Shown here: in pieces, positions 12,060 to 24,600 of the stretch
How positions within the stretch are numbered: position 1 is the stretch's first letter
Layout of the letters: each line of letters begins with the position of its first letter
From: Notamacropus eugenii
Taxonomy: Eukaryota > Chordata > Mammalia > Diprotodontia > Macropodidae
Assembly (NCBI RefSeq): GCF_028372415.1
Contig: NC_092875.1
Coordinates: forward strand, 32,878,817-32,942,816
Length of the DNA stretch: 64,000 nt
Direction of reading: 5' to 3'
Position numbers and translations under genes: made by a program
Notes under the pieces: model-generated
The model's database searches: none
Told to the model about the DNA's origin: nothing
What the model saw: only the letters and a program-made list of their open reading frames with translations

Positions 12060-12215
12060 CATAGGTGGCCAGGGGGCAGGGTAGAGCCCAAGGGCTGGGA
12101 TACCCAGGGACATGGGTGGCCAGGGGCAGGGCAGAGCCCAGGCGCTGGGATACCCAAGGACATGAGTGACCAGGGACAGGGCAAAGCCAAGGGGCTGAGT
12201 TGCCTAGGCCCTGCT
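12060..12215 (+). repeat. minisatellite, right part
   Basis: Three units of ~50 bases, 'gtggccagggggcagggtag' type, continuing the array cut at 10088. Confidence 0.85.
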
Positions 12216-12417
12216 CAGGTCCAAAAAGTAATGTTAGTTGGGGAAAGATGGTAGCAATTTGTGGTCATCCAAAACCAGTTTTTTTTCTTTTCACCAGGAG
12301 ATTGAGAAATACTGAGTTCCCTGCACATGCTTTTTAAAAAACGTTTTTGTGCTTTTTAGACGAAGGGGGAAAGCCTCCTTCCTGTTCCCCAGAATGCTTT
12401 CTTCTCCCTTTCCCCAG

Positions 12418-12504
12418 GCTGTTGGACCTGCCAGCTGGTAGAAGTCAAGAGTCTAGCCTCTGAGGATCGGGGCAGCCCCCCAATAGGGCAGGATAACTGT
12501 CTGC
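12418..12504 (+). other. SLC8B1: 5' UTR part of SLC8B1 exon 2
   Basis: The acceptor ttctccctttccccag ends at 12417 after a strong pyrimidine tract. The 87 bases to the ATG are non-coding for NCLX. The main ATG context is TCTGCATGG: G at +4, but T rather than a purine at -3, so it is moderate. Confidence 0.6.
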
Positions 12505-12669
12505 ATGGGGGGCAGCTGGGCCCTGTGCCATGTCCAGCTGCTGAGTTGGCTGTGGCTTCTCCTGCTAAACACATCCCCTGTGCTGGGGGCTGGCCCAGCT
12601 GCCCAGGCAGCAGGAAGCTTAGGCCCTCTGTCTGTCCAGGAAAGGCTGAATAGTACGGTGGACATGGAC
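12505..12669 (+). CDS. SLC8B1: SLC8B1 coding exon 1
   Basis: Residues 1-55. The start is the first ATG in frame with the exchanger, followed by a Leu/Trp-rich hydrophobic leader (about residues 11-22) and a low-complexity Ala/Gly stretch. An N-glycosylation-type sequon NST begins at N49. The donor is GACATGGAC|gtgagt and the exon ends in phase 0, joining to a Cys codon. Confidence 0.9.
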
Positions 12670-15600
12670 GTGAGTATTGGAAGGTGGAGGGAGTGGGCGA
12701 AGCACTAGATGATGATGCAGGAAGAAATGAGAGTGATCCTCCCTGCAAATCATGAACTCTACAAGGGTGGTAGGGTGGAAGACCCTTTGTTAATATTCAG
12801 GCATTATAGGAATTGGAATTATTGTTACTCATTCTTGGTCTAGACTTAAGAGTAGTTGGCATTTATAAAGCTCTTTAGGGTTTGTAAAGCACTTTACATG
12901 CTATTTGATCTTCACAACTACTGGATGAGGAAGTTACTACTGAGACTTTATGGTACTATATGATATGAGAAAGTTACTATTATGATTTAACAGATGAAGA
13001 CGCTGAGGCACGACCACACAGCTAATATGTGTCTGAGGCAGGGTTCAACTGTGGTCCTATGTTCTGTCCACAGGAGAGATGGATGCTATCTTCACACCCA
13101 TTTTATAGAAATTTTTTTATAGAAACTGAGGCTCAGATAGGCCAAGGAACTTGTCCAGAGTTATACAGCTACTAAGTGTCTAAGGCAGGATTTGAATGGA
13201 GTTTTTTGTGACTCCAGGGTCAGTACTCTATCCATTACACCACACTCGCTGGTACTAGGTAAAGTTAAGTGACTTGTCCAAGGTCACATAGGTGATAAAC
13301 AGCAAAGAGAGAATTTGAACCCAGATCCTGACTCCAAATCCAGGCCTTCCCACAATAGCATCACTTTTATCACTGTATTTCTTTTCTGTGGAGAGGTATC
13401 TACGTATTTGTTTACCTATTGTTCCCATTATCTCCCTCCCTCCACACACACACCCACGTAATGAAAAGAATGCTATGTGCCAGGTACTGTGTTAAGTGCT
13501 TTACAAATATGATCTCATTTGATCCTTCCAACAAATGGATCAAATTTGTTGATCCTGAAGGGACGTGCTGTTATTATACCCATTTTAGAAATAAAGAAAC
13601 TGAGGCTAACATAAGTCACAGTCAGTAAGTGTCTGAAGCTGGATTTGAACTCAGGTCTTCCTGACTCAAACCCTTCCCTTCCCCTCTATCTACATTAGAA
13701 TATAAACCCATTGAGAGCAGGGACTGTTTTGCATTTTTATTTCTGTAGCTCCTGCTCTCTAAGTAGTATCTTCCACATAGGAGGCACTTAATAAAGTCTT
13801 ATTAGCTTGGCTTGAATCAGTCAGTCTGGAAGAATTTATTCAACACCTACTATGTGCCATGTATATAGTACAAGTACAAAGAATAAAACGATCAGCCCCT
13901 AGTGTGTGCCAGGCATTTATGATACAAATACAAAGAATGAAACAATCCCTCCCCTCCAAGACTTTATATTCTGTGAGGCATGAGGCTTCCTACCTCCAAG
14001 GCTGATCATTCAGTTCCCCAGAATAATTGTGGGTATCACTTTCTTCTCCAGGAATTACACGGGAGACATCATGTTATTGTGTATTGGGTTAAGAAGATTT
14101 GGGTTTGAGTCATACCCCAGAGACTCCCTAACAAGATGAGCCTAGGAGGTTGGGGTTTTCCCCTCTGAGCCTCTTGTTTCCTCATCTGTCAAATGGGAAT
14201 AATGCTACCTGCATTGTCTCTTTTATTGTAAAAATACCATTCAGCTGATTGGTCAACAAGCAATTATTGAGCACCTACTATGTGCCAGGCACTATACCAA
14301 TCACTGGGGATATGAAGAAAGGCCCCTCCCCAAATGGTTCCTGCTTTTGGGGAGCACACAGAATAAAGGAAAGGACTGCTATGATGGGGGGGCTTTGAGC
14401 TAAATTTTGAAGGAATCCAGGGACATCGAGGGGAACGTGAGGAGGGAATGTATTCTAGACTTAGCAGCAGTTGATGCTAAGCTGTGGCATCATAGGAGAT
14501 GGACGAAGGGGGCAAGAATTACTAGATCCTGTCTCATGTAGGGACATGTTAGGTGGCGGTGCTGTTCTTTGTTTTCAAAGAGGACTAGTGGCATCATGGG
14601 TGATACCTTGACTCATGAGATACTGGATTAAGTGAGGCAGAGTTGTGCCAAGTCCTCTCAGCCTCACTCTCTCCTCCTGAATCATTGAAGTCCAGTGGCA
14701 AGACAAAAGTCAGGGTGACTGATGATGGTCTGGGATACAATGGATGACCTTGGCATTTTGGACGCCTGGCAAAGCTCTAAGTACTTCACAGAGCCTTCGG
14801 CCTCTGTCATGGCAGTTGGAACACATTGCTCTCATCTGTCCATTCTGCCTGTCTTCACTTGCTTCGTGTAGACATCCCAGTAACTCCCTGATGGGTTTGA
14901 GGCCCATCTGTTGTCCTCAACCTGATTTAGTCCATTGGCCAGGTGGTGGCTGTTGTATATGCTACAGCTTCTTGGAGCCTCAGGTTAGAGTTGGGTGCAT
15001 CAGGTAGGGTGTGTTAGGTGTAAGAAGACAGGAAGAGTAGGAGGGGCTGGTTATTTGTATTTTGTATTTGATGCTGGATATAGTAGGGTATCACTGCGAT
15101 TTCTTCAGTTGGGGAGAGGGGATAGGACAGGTGCCATGGTAGATGTAAGCTTTTGGAAAGTCACTGTGGCAACCTGATGGAGGATGGATTGGAATGAGGG
15201 CAGGGGAACTTGACACAGAGGGGCAACCAGAAGGCTCTTGTTGCTCATATTTAATGGGCACCATGTTGGTTGTCTTCTCAATGGATGGGGTGGGGCTAGA
15301 AGAAGGGAGAGAATTTGCAACTCAACATTTTTTTTAAATGCAAAAAATAAATAAGCATAATTTAATTTTTTCATAATTAAAAAATAATCTAAGTGAGAGG
15401 CAATAGGAATCTGAATTAAGTGTATGAGTGGGAAGCAAAGGACATAAAACAAAGGGATGCTGTGAAGGTAGAAAATGACAGAATTTTGCAGGAGATTGGA
15501 CAGGTGTGAGAGGAGAGAGTGTGAGTAGTTGAGGAGGACTGCAATGTTGGGAGCCGGGGTGACAGGGAGGATGGAGGTGCCTCCCCTCCCCATAGCCATA

Positions 15601-18600
15601 GGGAAGTCAGGAAGAAGAGAGGGTCGGGGGCAAAGGGAAGGAGTTCATTTTGGAACAAGGTGGACTTTTGAAGGCTGAGGTTTTGTTTATCTCCTTATCA
15701 CCCATGAAGCATTGGGCTAAGGTCACTCCAATTCTCTAAACCTCAGTTTCCTCATCTGTAAATTAAGAAGTTTGAAGCTTGGACTAGTGAAGTCCCTCCC
15801 ATCTCTAAAGCCTGTCCCTTGTCTCTGCCTGGGGAGGGCGAGGCAAAGTTAATAAGTTAAAAACTAACTGTCTGGGGAACATCTGGAGGAGGCAACTGGG
15901 CATCTCCTAGAGACAACTAGTCGGTCACTTCACCAGGGTTATTGTGAGAATCAACTTAGTGAACATACGTAAAGTGCTTTGAGCATCTTAAGGTGCTATG
16001 TAAAGGATAACGTTTATTACTATGACGATTAATATTACTGTGACATTATTACCACTACCATTAGGGTTACTGTTACCATCACTGCTAGTATTACTGTTCC
16101 CATTATTACCAGGGCTGCTATTGCTACCAGCATTGCCAGTATTACTGCTACCATTCTTTTACTATCACTGTTACCCTTGGCACAGTCATCGAGACTTGGG
16201 ATAATCTTAATGAGGGGAATGGCCAGGACTGGCAGACGGGTTCCTGGGGGATGAGCTGACTCCAGCTGGCCTTACTTGGCACAACAAGGGATAGATGCTC
16301 AAGTGGGAGTGTGGGGAGACAGGGAATGTCAGTCACTCCTTAGCTATCCCGTTTAAACCTCAGACAAAAGCATTCTGGGAGGGACTTCTCTTTAAGCTGA
16401 CTAAGAAATGGCCTTTGGAACAGAAAGGGGGAATCTTACAAATTAATATTAATAATCAAATGATACGGCATTAAATCAATTTTCCTCACTGCCAATATTA
16501 CTACTGCTATTATCACTATTACTATTATTATCACCACCATGATTATTGTTACTCCTTTTACGACCACCGCTATTACTCAGTATCGTTGTTCCTTGTTATT
16601 ACTGTCGCTATTGCTAAGAGTACAATTAGGGTTACCATTACGATTGCTGTCCTTACCGCTGTTAGCACTGCTGTGATTACTGTGACTTATTTACCTCTTC
16701 ACTCCTGTTACTATTACTGGCATCACTGTTATTGTTACTATCACTGTTATTCTTGCTATTTTTACCACCGTCATTACTGTTATCACCATCACTATTACTG
16801 TTACTATTATTATAATATTATTATTATGAATATACTCTTACTATTATTACTATCATCATTACTATTACCACTATTTATTACTGCTATCACCATCACTGTT
16901 ACTGTTACTATTATTATAATATTATTATTGATATACTCTTACTATTATTACCACCATCATTACTATTATCACTGTTTATTACTGTTATCGCCATCACTAT
17001 TACTGTTACTATTATAATAATATTATTATTACTATATTATTACCATAATCATTACTATTATTACTGTTTGTTAATGTTACTAACATTACTATCACTATCA
17101 CTGTTACTATTACCACCATTATTAATACTATTACTATTGTTACTTTTACTACTGTTACTGCTACTACTATTATAATTGGAGCTGGAAGGGGCCTCGGAGC
17201 CCATCCAAACCAACTGCTCCTGCACTCCATCCTGCCCCGGGTTGACAGACAAGATTCTGGGTTGGGGGAGGGTACAGAAAGAGATAGCTGTGTGCTGAGA
17301 CAGTGATGGTTTGTCCGGGGAGGAGCCAGGGAAGCAGGTAAGGTTTGTGGGTGGGTTCTGGCTCCTTTCTCCCCAGAGGGTGGGGTGGATTTCCCTGATT
17401 CCTTTTCCCCTTTTCTCCCCCATCAGTGTAGGAAGGTGCTCAAGCTGAATGCCTCTGAGAGTTGTATCTTTGTCCAGACCAACCCAGACTGCCAAAGCGA
17501 TGGTGGATACTTCAACTACCTCAAAGGCATCTTCTGCCTCTTCCCCCTGGACCTCTTACCTTTGGTGGTCACCCTCTATGTGAGACCTTGCCCTTGGCGG
17601 GAGGCCAGCCTCGCTCTCCCATCCCCATCCTCCACATAGCTGTCCCAAGGGGTAGGGGTGGGTTGGGGAAGTGGAGACACTAGCCTCAGCTCATGGAGTC
17701 TAGCACATTTCCAGGTGTCAGAGCCCCTCAGTCTGGGGGGATTAGCTGAAGCAGGGGAGCCTTTCCCTCACCAGGGCACTTTGATGTTCACCCACCCCAA
17801 TCCTAATTCCCCTCCATCCCTGGGCTTCATTAGGTACTCTGGCTGTTTTATCTCTTTCTGTTCCTTGCTGTCACAGCTGAGAAATTGTAAGTCTGCCCTT
17901 TCCCAGGTTTAGGATGGGGAGGCAGAGGGTGGGGGTGGGGATCTACAACCCTGGAGTGGGAAGAAGGGGGGTGGAGTAGAGTCATGCCCAGATTACAGAG
18001 GAGGCAATGGAGGCTGGGCCAGGAGTCGGTGCCTTGTTAGGACTCCCGGAATCCATTGTGTGGCATGGCTGCTCAGGCCCAAGTGAGCCCAGGAACATCT
18101 CTGGACATGGCGAGCTGGAAGAAGCAGGCCTGTTCTCTCAGTGAGGGTCTTGCCCAGGATGCCTCAGTATTGACCTTTCTCCTTGCAGTTTTTGTCCTAA
18201 CCTGTCAGCGATCTCTATCACCTTGAAGCTTAGCCATAATGTGGCAGTATCTTTTTCAGTGATGTAATTGGGAAGGATGCCCTGGAGAAAAGGAGATGGG
18301 GTTGGGGGAACAAATGGGGAGACCTTGGTAATGGAGAGAAGGTTAAAAATAGATTGGGGGAATAGGGATGAGGCTAAGGAGGAAGGGAAAAGAAGACTGA
18401 AGTGAAAGTTGGAAGAATAAAGAGGAGGCTGGAGTAAGGGAGAGGAGTGGGGAGGGGGGTTCTTGGGAGACAGGGAGGAGGCTAAGAGAATAGAGAAATA
18501 GCCAAGCTAAGAACAATGGGGATGGGACATCTAGACATTTGGGAGAGAGAAGTCTGAGGTCATGGGATGGAGAGAAGTCTGAGGTCATGGGGAGGAAAAG

Positions 18601-21600
18601 TTTGGAGTTCTAGAGAATGTTCTGGGAGAAAAGAGAAAAGGTTCAGAGCTGGGGGGCAGACCTAGGAGCCTGAGAGGGTCTGGGAAAATCTAGGGGATGA
18701 CAGGGACGTAGAAAGTTGGGAATCTGGGCTGGTCAGGGAGAAGGCCACAGAGCAGGGCAGAAGATGGGATTCTGGGCCAGAAGCTCCCAGGGCATCAGTC
18801 TGCCTGGGAGGGGTTGGCATTGCTGCCCCTGCAGTGATTCTCCTTGACCTGGTGCTCTCCATGGTGTCACCTTCTTGGCCTTCGGCAATGGTGCCCCTGA
18901 TGTCTTCAGTGCGCTGGTAGCATTCTCCAATGCCCGCACTGCCGGGCTGGCTATCGGAGCCCTCTTCGGTATGGGGGTTGAGGGCAGGTGGTAGCTGGGA
19001 AGAGTCCAGACAGGTTCCATCCTAGCTTGACCCAGTGGTGCCATCCTGGTCCCCTCAGGTGCTGGTGTGCTGGTCACCACAGTGGTGGCCGGGGGTATCA
19101 CCATCATCCGGCCTTTCAAAGCAGCCTCCAGACCCTTCTTCAGAGACATCATTTTCTACATGGTGGCCATTGTCCTGACTTTCAGTGCACTCTATGTAGG
19201 CAAGGTCACTCTGGCCTGGAGCCTAGGTAAGCCTGTGAACTGGGGAATGGAGGCCTGGTTCCTTCCTGGGGGCTGCTGGCAGTGGGCCAGTGTAGTTTGG
19301 GGGCTGCTGGGACCTCAGGCTTCTCCTCTCCTGCATGCTGGCAGGTTACCTGGGCCTTTACGTCTTCTATGTGTTCACTGTGGTCCTCTCCACCTGGATA
19401 TATCGGCGGCAGTCTGTGGCAGCATTCTCCCATTCCGTACCTGGCTCACCAAGTAAGGGGGCTCTTTCCCTGAGGAGTGGGAGGCACTGGATTCTAGGAT
19501 CTTGTCTCTCTTTCCTCCTTGTGCCTCTTCAACCTGACCCCCTGCTCTCTCTGAGCCTTGCCTTGAGATACCTGCTTCTAGGAGGAATCACCCAAAGTCA
19601 CACGCACTAAGTGAAAGAGCTGGAAGTTGACTTTAGAACCAGCACCAAGTGGTAGAAATCAACCAATCAACAAGCATGTTGTTCAGTTGTTTTTCAGTTG
19701 TGTATGACTCATCATGACCCCATTTGAGGTTTTCTTGGCAAAGAGACTGATTTACCATTTCTTTCTCCAGTGTGTCCCCATTTTGTAGATGAGAAAACTG
19801 AAGTAAACAGGGTTAAGTGACTTACCCAGGGTCATACAGCTAGTAAGTGTCTGAGCTTGGTTCTAGGCCCAGCACTGTAACTACCTCATTTCTCTCTTAG
19901 TTCTCCAATAGCTGCCTCCTCCCCTTTTCCAAGCCATCCTACTCACAAGGTCATAGAGTAATAGCTGAAGTTCTTATCCCAATTCGATCCTCAGAACAAC
20001 CCTGTGTAGGAGACACTATTATTGTTCTTAGAGGTAGATCTGCAAAGGTGTGTTAGAGCTAACCCTTTGTTTTTTCAAATGAGGAAACTGAGTCTCCATA
20101 AAATTTAAATGACTTTTCTAGGGTGACACAGATAGTAAGAAACAGAGCTAAGATTTGAATCCAGGTCTTGAGTCTCCAAATGAAGTGTCCCCTCCAGTGT
20201 ACCATAATTTCTTCTTGTTCTGAAGAGCCACAGCCACTAGAGGAAAACCTCAAGTGATAAGGAGCCCATCACAGCTGATTTATGTAGCACTAGACCTGTC
20301 CCACTACTTCCTCCCCACCCTTCCAGCTTGACCTAAGGCTTCAGCTGCCTCTTTTTGGATGGAGACAGCTGAACCATAGACACTGTCCCCTTCCCCCATT
20401 ATACCAACCCCTGGCAGGGTAATTAATGTCAGCTGTAGAATTAGAACCAAGCTCTGGTGAGTCTCTTTCCCCTCTCCACATTGCCCAGCCTTGTTCTTAA
20501 TCTCTCCTTGGGTCCTATCTCCCCAGATAGACTAGATAGCAGTTCTCAGAGGGCAGAGATCTTGTCTCTTTTGTCTGTGGTCACAGCAGATACTTGGTAA
20601 CTTCTACTGCCTCTTTGAAGGAGTAAATGGGTAAGTGAGTTAGTGGATGAGTAACCTCTCCCCTCTCACCTGCACAGTTCCGCCACTAGACTCTGAGGAT
20701 GGAAACTCTTCTGTGGCCAACAGCTATGATTATGGTAAGTCTGGATGGGGCATATTGGATAATCATAATAGTAAATAACAACAACATTATTTATGGGGCA
20801 GTGGAAGGAATGCTAGATGTGGGATCAGGACTAGGATACAAATCCCATCTCTGTGTGACTTTAGGTAATTCACTTAATCTCTGTGAGCCTCAGTCTTCTC
20901 TTCTGTCAAATCAATGGGTTGGACCAGATAAACTCTGAGTTCTTTGTATGTTTTATGTGGATAATCCTACTGGTAATAATTTGAGGGTTACAATGTGCTC
21001 TCCCTACATTTTCCTCGCTTGGTAGAGTTGGAAGGAGGTTTGGCAAGAGAGGGGAGCTTTTTCTCTAGAAGGGCCACGAATGTATAATCAGTCCATTGAT
21101 AAGCCTCTGTGTGTCAGGCACTGTGCTAGGCACTGAGAATAGGGAGAAAGTTTAGCAGCTCCTGCTCTCCAAGGGCTTACATTTTATCACGTCATTTTGT
21201 CCTCAGTGGGAGCAGTGAGGTAGAAGGAGAGGAAAAAAATCATAGGTCACATGCGCGTGAGAAACAAACTTTGGGGCCAGAGCACAGGGTTGTAGGTTAC
21301 AGGCCACCAGATCAGTTCAAGCATTTCCTTGTCTCACTTTGCTGTGGTTGTGTAACAGCAGAAGTGAGGCAAGTGCCCCAGATTGTCAGTCAGTTAGCAT
21401 TTATTAAGCACCTACTATGTGCTAAGCACTAGGCATACAGAGAAAGATAAGATGAATCCCTGCCCAATCCAATCCATGTTTATGATGTGTTTGCCATATA
21501 CCAGGGACTGTGCTAAGTGCTGAGGATGTAATTAGTAAAAAGATAGTCCCTGCCCTCAAGGGGCTTGACAGTCTAATGGGGGAAACTATGTGCAAACAAC

Positions 21601-24600
21601 TCTGGATAGAGACACCTGAAATAATCAGTGGAGGGAAGTTGCTAGCATTGAGGGGAACCAGAGACAGTTTTCATTGGAAAGAGAGAAAAGGTCCCTCTCT
21701 ATAAAGAGGATCAGAGATTTAGAGCAGGGAGGGACCTCCAAGGGGTATTTAGGTTTAGTCGAACTCCCCATTTTGCAGAGACTCAGAGAAGGAAAATGAC
21801 GTGAGTTAGGTCACATAGGTATTAAATGGTACAACTGGGATTCAAACCTGGGTCCTTTCACTGAGGGACAACACTTCTGTTTAGAGTAGCCACTGAGGCT
21901 TCTAGGGGGAATGAAGTCACAGGCTGAGGACCTAGGGGAGGCTCCCAGACAGGAATGCTGAGGGACTGTCAGTCAACAAAGCATTTAGTAAGCTCCTATT
22001 ATGTGTCAGTCAACAAGCACTTAGTAAGCTCCTATTGTGTGCCTGAGTATACAAGGAAAGGCAAAAACAGCTTATGTTCTAATGAGGAAGACAAGTATCT
22101 AACTAGGTCCATACAAGAGGCATCCAGTGTAAATGGAAGGCAATCATGGAGAGAATGGACTGGCCCAAAGCGGGATGGGCAAAGTCTCACCCTATCCCTA
22201 CTTTCTGCAGGGGATGAGTACAGACCCCAGGTGCACTCTGAGGAATCTACATTTCGGATCCTTACTCGGTCCCTCAGCCCTCTGGACTACCAGAAGTGGA
22301 AGCAGAAACCCTGGTACTGGAAGCTTTTCAAAGTCATCAAGGTAGTTGCAGGGTGGGGGTGGGGTGGGGTGGGGGGTGAGTAGAGGTGGGAGACTGAGGT
22401 GGGGGAAATATCCTGGCAGTTCTCTCCATCCTATCAAGTCTGAGGGGAGGGAATGGTGATTGTATTACATAGGACTGAGGGTTTTCCCAATATTTTCTTC
22501 AGGGTAACCATGGGAGGGAATCAGAAGCATTAGCATTGATTAGCTGCTACCATGTGCCCAGGCACCATGCTAAGCACTGGAGAGACAAAGAAAGGCAAAA
22601 AAGACAAGCCCTGACTTTAAGGAACTCACAGTCTAATACAAGAGAAATTGTTATCTACCCATCTCCAGAAGGGATAACTGAGACTCAGATTTGTCTAGGG
22701 TCCCACATACATCAGTAGGTTCAGTGCTTTACACGTAGCAGCAATGTTGGTAAAGCTTTATTGTTGCTCAGGTGTTTTCAGTCACATTTGGGATTTTCTT
22801 GGCAAAGATACTGGAGTAGTTTGCCATTTCTTTTTCCAGCTCATTTGACAGATGAGGAAACTGAAGCAAATGGGGTGAAGTGACTTCTCAAGGTCACATA
22901 GTTAGTAAGCATCTGAAGAAGGATTTGCACTCGAGTCTTCTTGATTCCAGGCCCAGAGCTCAGTTTGCTGTGCCACTCAGCTGCCTTACTTGATTTATGT
23001 CTGGAGGAGGATGAATCTGAGGATACTTGGGGTCTGGTTTTGGCTGTCTCTGAGTGTACCATATCCCGTGCTGCATGATAAATGGAAGAAAAGGTCTGGA
23101 TTGGCCTTGGGTTCTGGGTTCAAATCCTAGCTCTGCTGTTGATTGCATGACTTAGCAAGTTGCTTTGCTTCTCAGTTTCCTCATCTATAAAATGGGAGGA
23201 TTGGAGTAGATGGCCTCCAGTCTTGGTTTAAAAACTTTTATTTAAATTTGTTATTAATAGCCTTTAAAAAAATTTTGAGTTCCAAATTCTTTCCCTCCCT
23301 CCAATTCCTTCTCCTCCATCCTTTGAGAAAACAAGAAATATGACATCAAATATATGGGTGACATCATGCAAAACTGATTTCCCTATTATCTATGTTGGAA
23401 AAAAATAATGAAAATAAAAAATTATATTCCCTTCTGTACTCTGAGTTCATCCGCTCTCTCTCTCTGGAGGTGAATAGCATTTTTCATCATGTGACCTTTG
23501 GAATTGTTGTGGATCACAATATTGGATGGCCTCTAGTGTTAACGAACCCTATGGTCCTCTGATTTGTGGGAAATGATAATAATAGCCACTACTGGCTAGC
23601 ATTCATAGAGTGTTTTAAGGTTTGTACATGCTTTTATATGTGCCATCTCATTTGATCCTCATCATAACCCTGGGAGGCAGATGCTGTTACTATTCTAATT
23701 TTACAGGTGAGAAAACTGAGGCTCAGAGCAGTGAAGGGGCTTGCTAACACTTAACACAGCCCCACTAAGACCTATCTTTCAGAGCAAGGGCTGGATTTGG
23801 GATATTTTGTTTGTTTGGGGGTGTTTTTTTTGCCTTTCTGTGAATTCCCAGTTCTTATAGGTGCTTAATAAATGCTTGATGACTGACACACAGCAGGTGA
23901 TTACTAAATGCTTCCTTGTTTTTGCTTTCATTGTTAGGAGATTTTTCCCTTACTATCTCAAGCCTAAAACCTGTCTCTTTACAGTTTCTCTCACTGTTTT
24001 TAGTTTTGTTCTCTAGAGCCATGAGGGAAACTAGGAATGAGGAATGAGCTGATGATTTCAGTGAGATAGGAAACTCTCAGTTCTTGAGGTCAGCACCTAC
24101 TCTGCTGCCTTCCCATCTTGGGGAGCCCTGCGAGCTTAAGGGGCTCACCTAGGGTCAAACAGCCAGAATTTGTCAGTGGTGAGATTTGAACCCAGGTCTT
24201 GGCTTTGAAGCCAACTTGCTAGTCATTATGCATTCTGGGCATTCTCTCAATCCAATTGACTAATTCTAATTCAACTCTTGAGGGTACCTATCATGTTTAC
24301 TCCCCCCAAATCCCCTTTTCATCAGTCAGCCTCTCAACAAACATCTACTAAGTGCCTACTGTGTGCCAGGCACTGTGCTAAGTACTGGGGGCACAAAGAA
24401 AGGCAAAAACACAGACCACATGCAATAATTATGTACATGCAAGGTCTATAAAGTTCAAATGGAAAGGCATCTAGTGGAAAGGCATTAGCAGTGAGGAGGA
24501 CCCTGGACAGCTCTTCTGCAGATGAAGAGGTTTGAGCTGAATTTTGAAGAAACTAGGCAGAAGAATCGAGGAGGGAGGGCATCTCAGGCACAGGGTGGGG

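Larger units (their letters stand above)
14245..15640 (+). repeat. long unclassified ancient repeat split by two insertions
   Basis: Segments 14245-14555, 15001-15265 and 15400-15640 read as one element: 'agcacctactatgtgccagg' head, then 'gtgtaagaagacaggaagag', then 'gaggatggattggaatgagg', then gacagggaggatggaggtgc. Its head recurs at 13820, 21380, 21962, 22530 and 24325. It is cut by the repeat at 14560-15000 and an L1 3' end at ~15270-15400. Confidence 0.65.

Noticed and set aside
16586..17495. ORFs of ~140 codons on + and - over the triplet array
   Set aside because: Low-complexity Ile/Thr/Tyr/Asn strings dictated by the repeat; no family resemblance.
18829..18862. gcag at ~18830 as the acceptor for SLC8B1 exon 5
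   Set aside because: It would read GCA|TGA, an immediate stop, and shift the frame of the alpha-1 motif.
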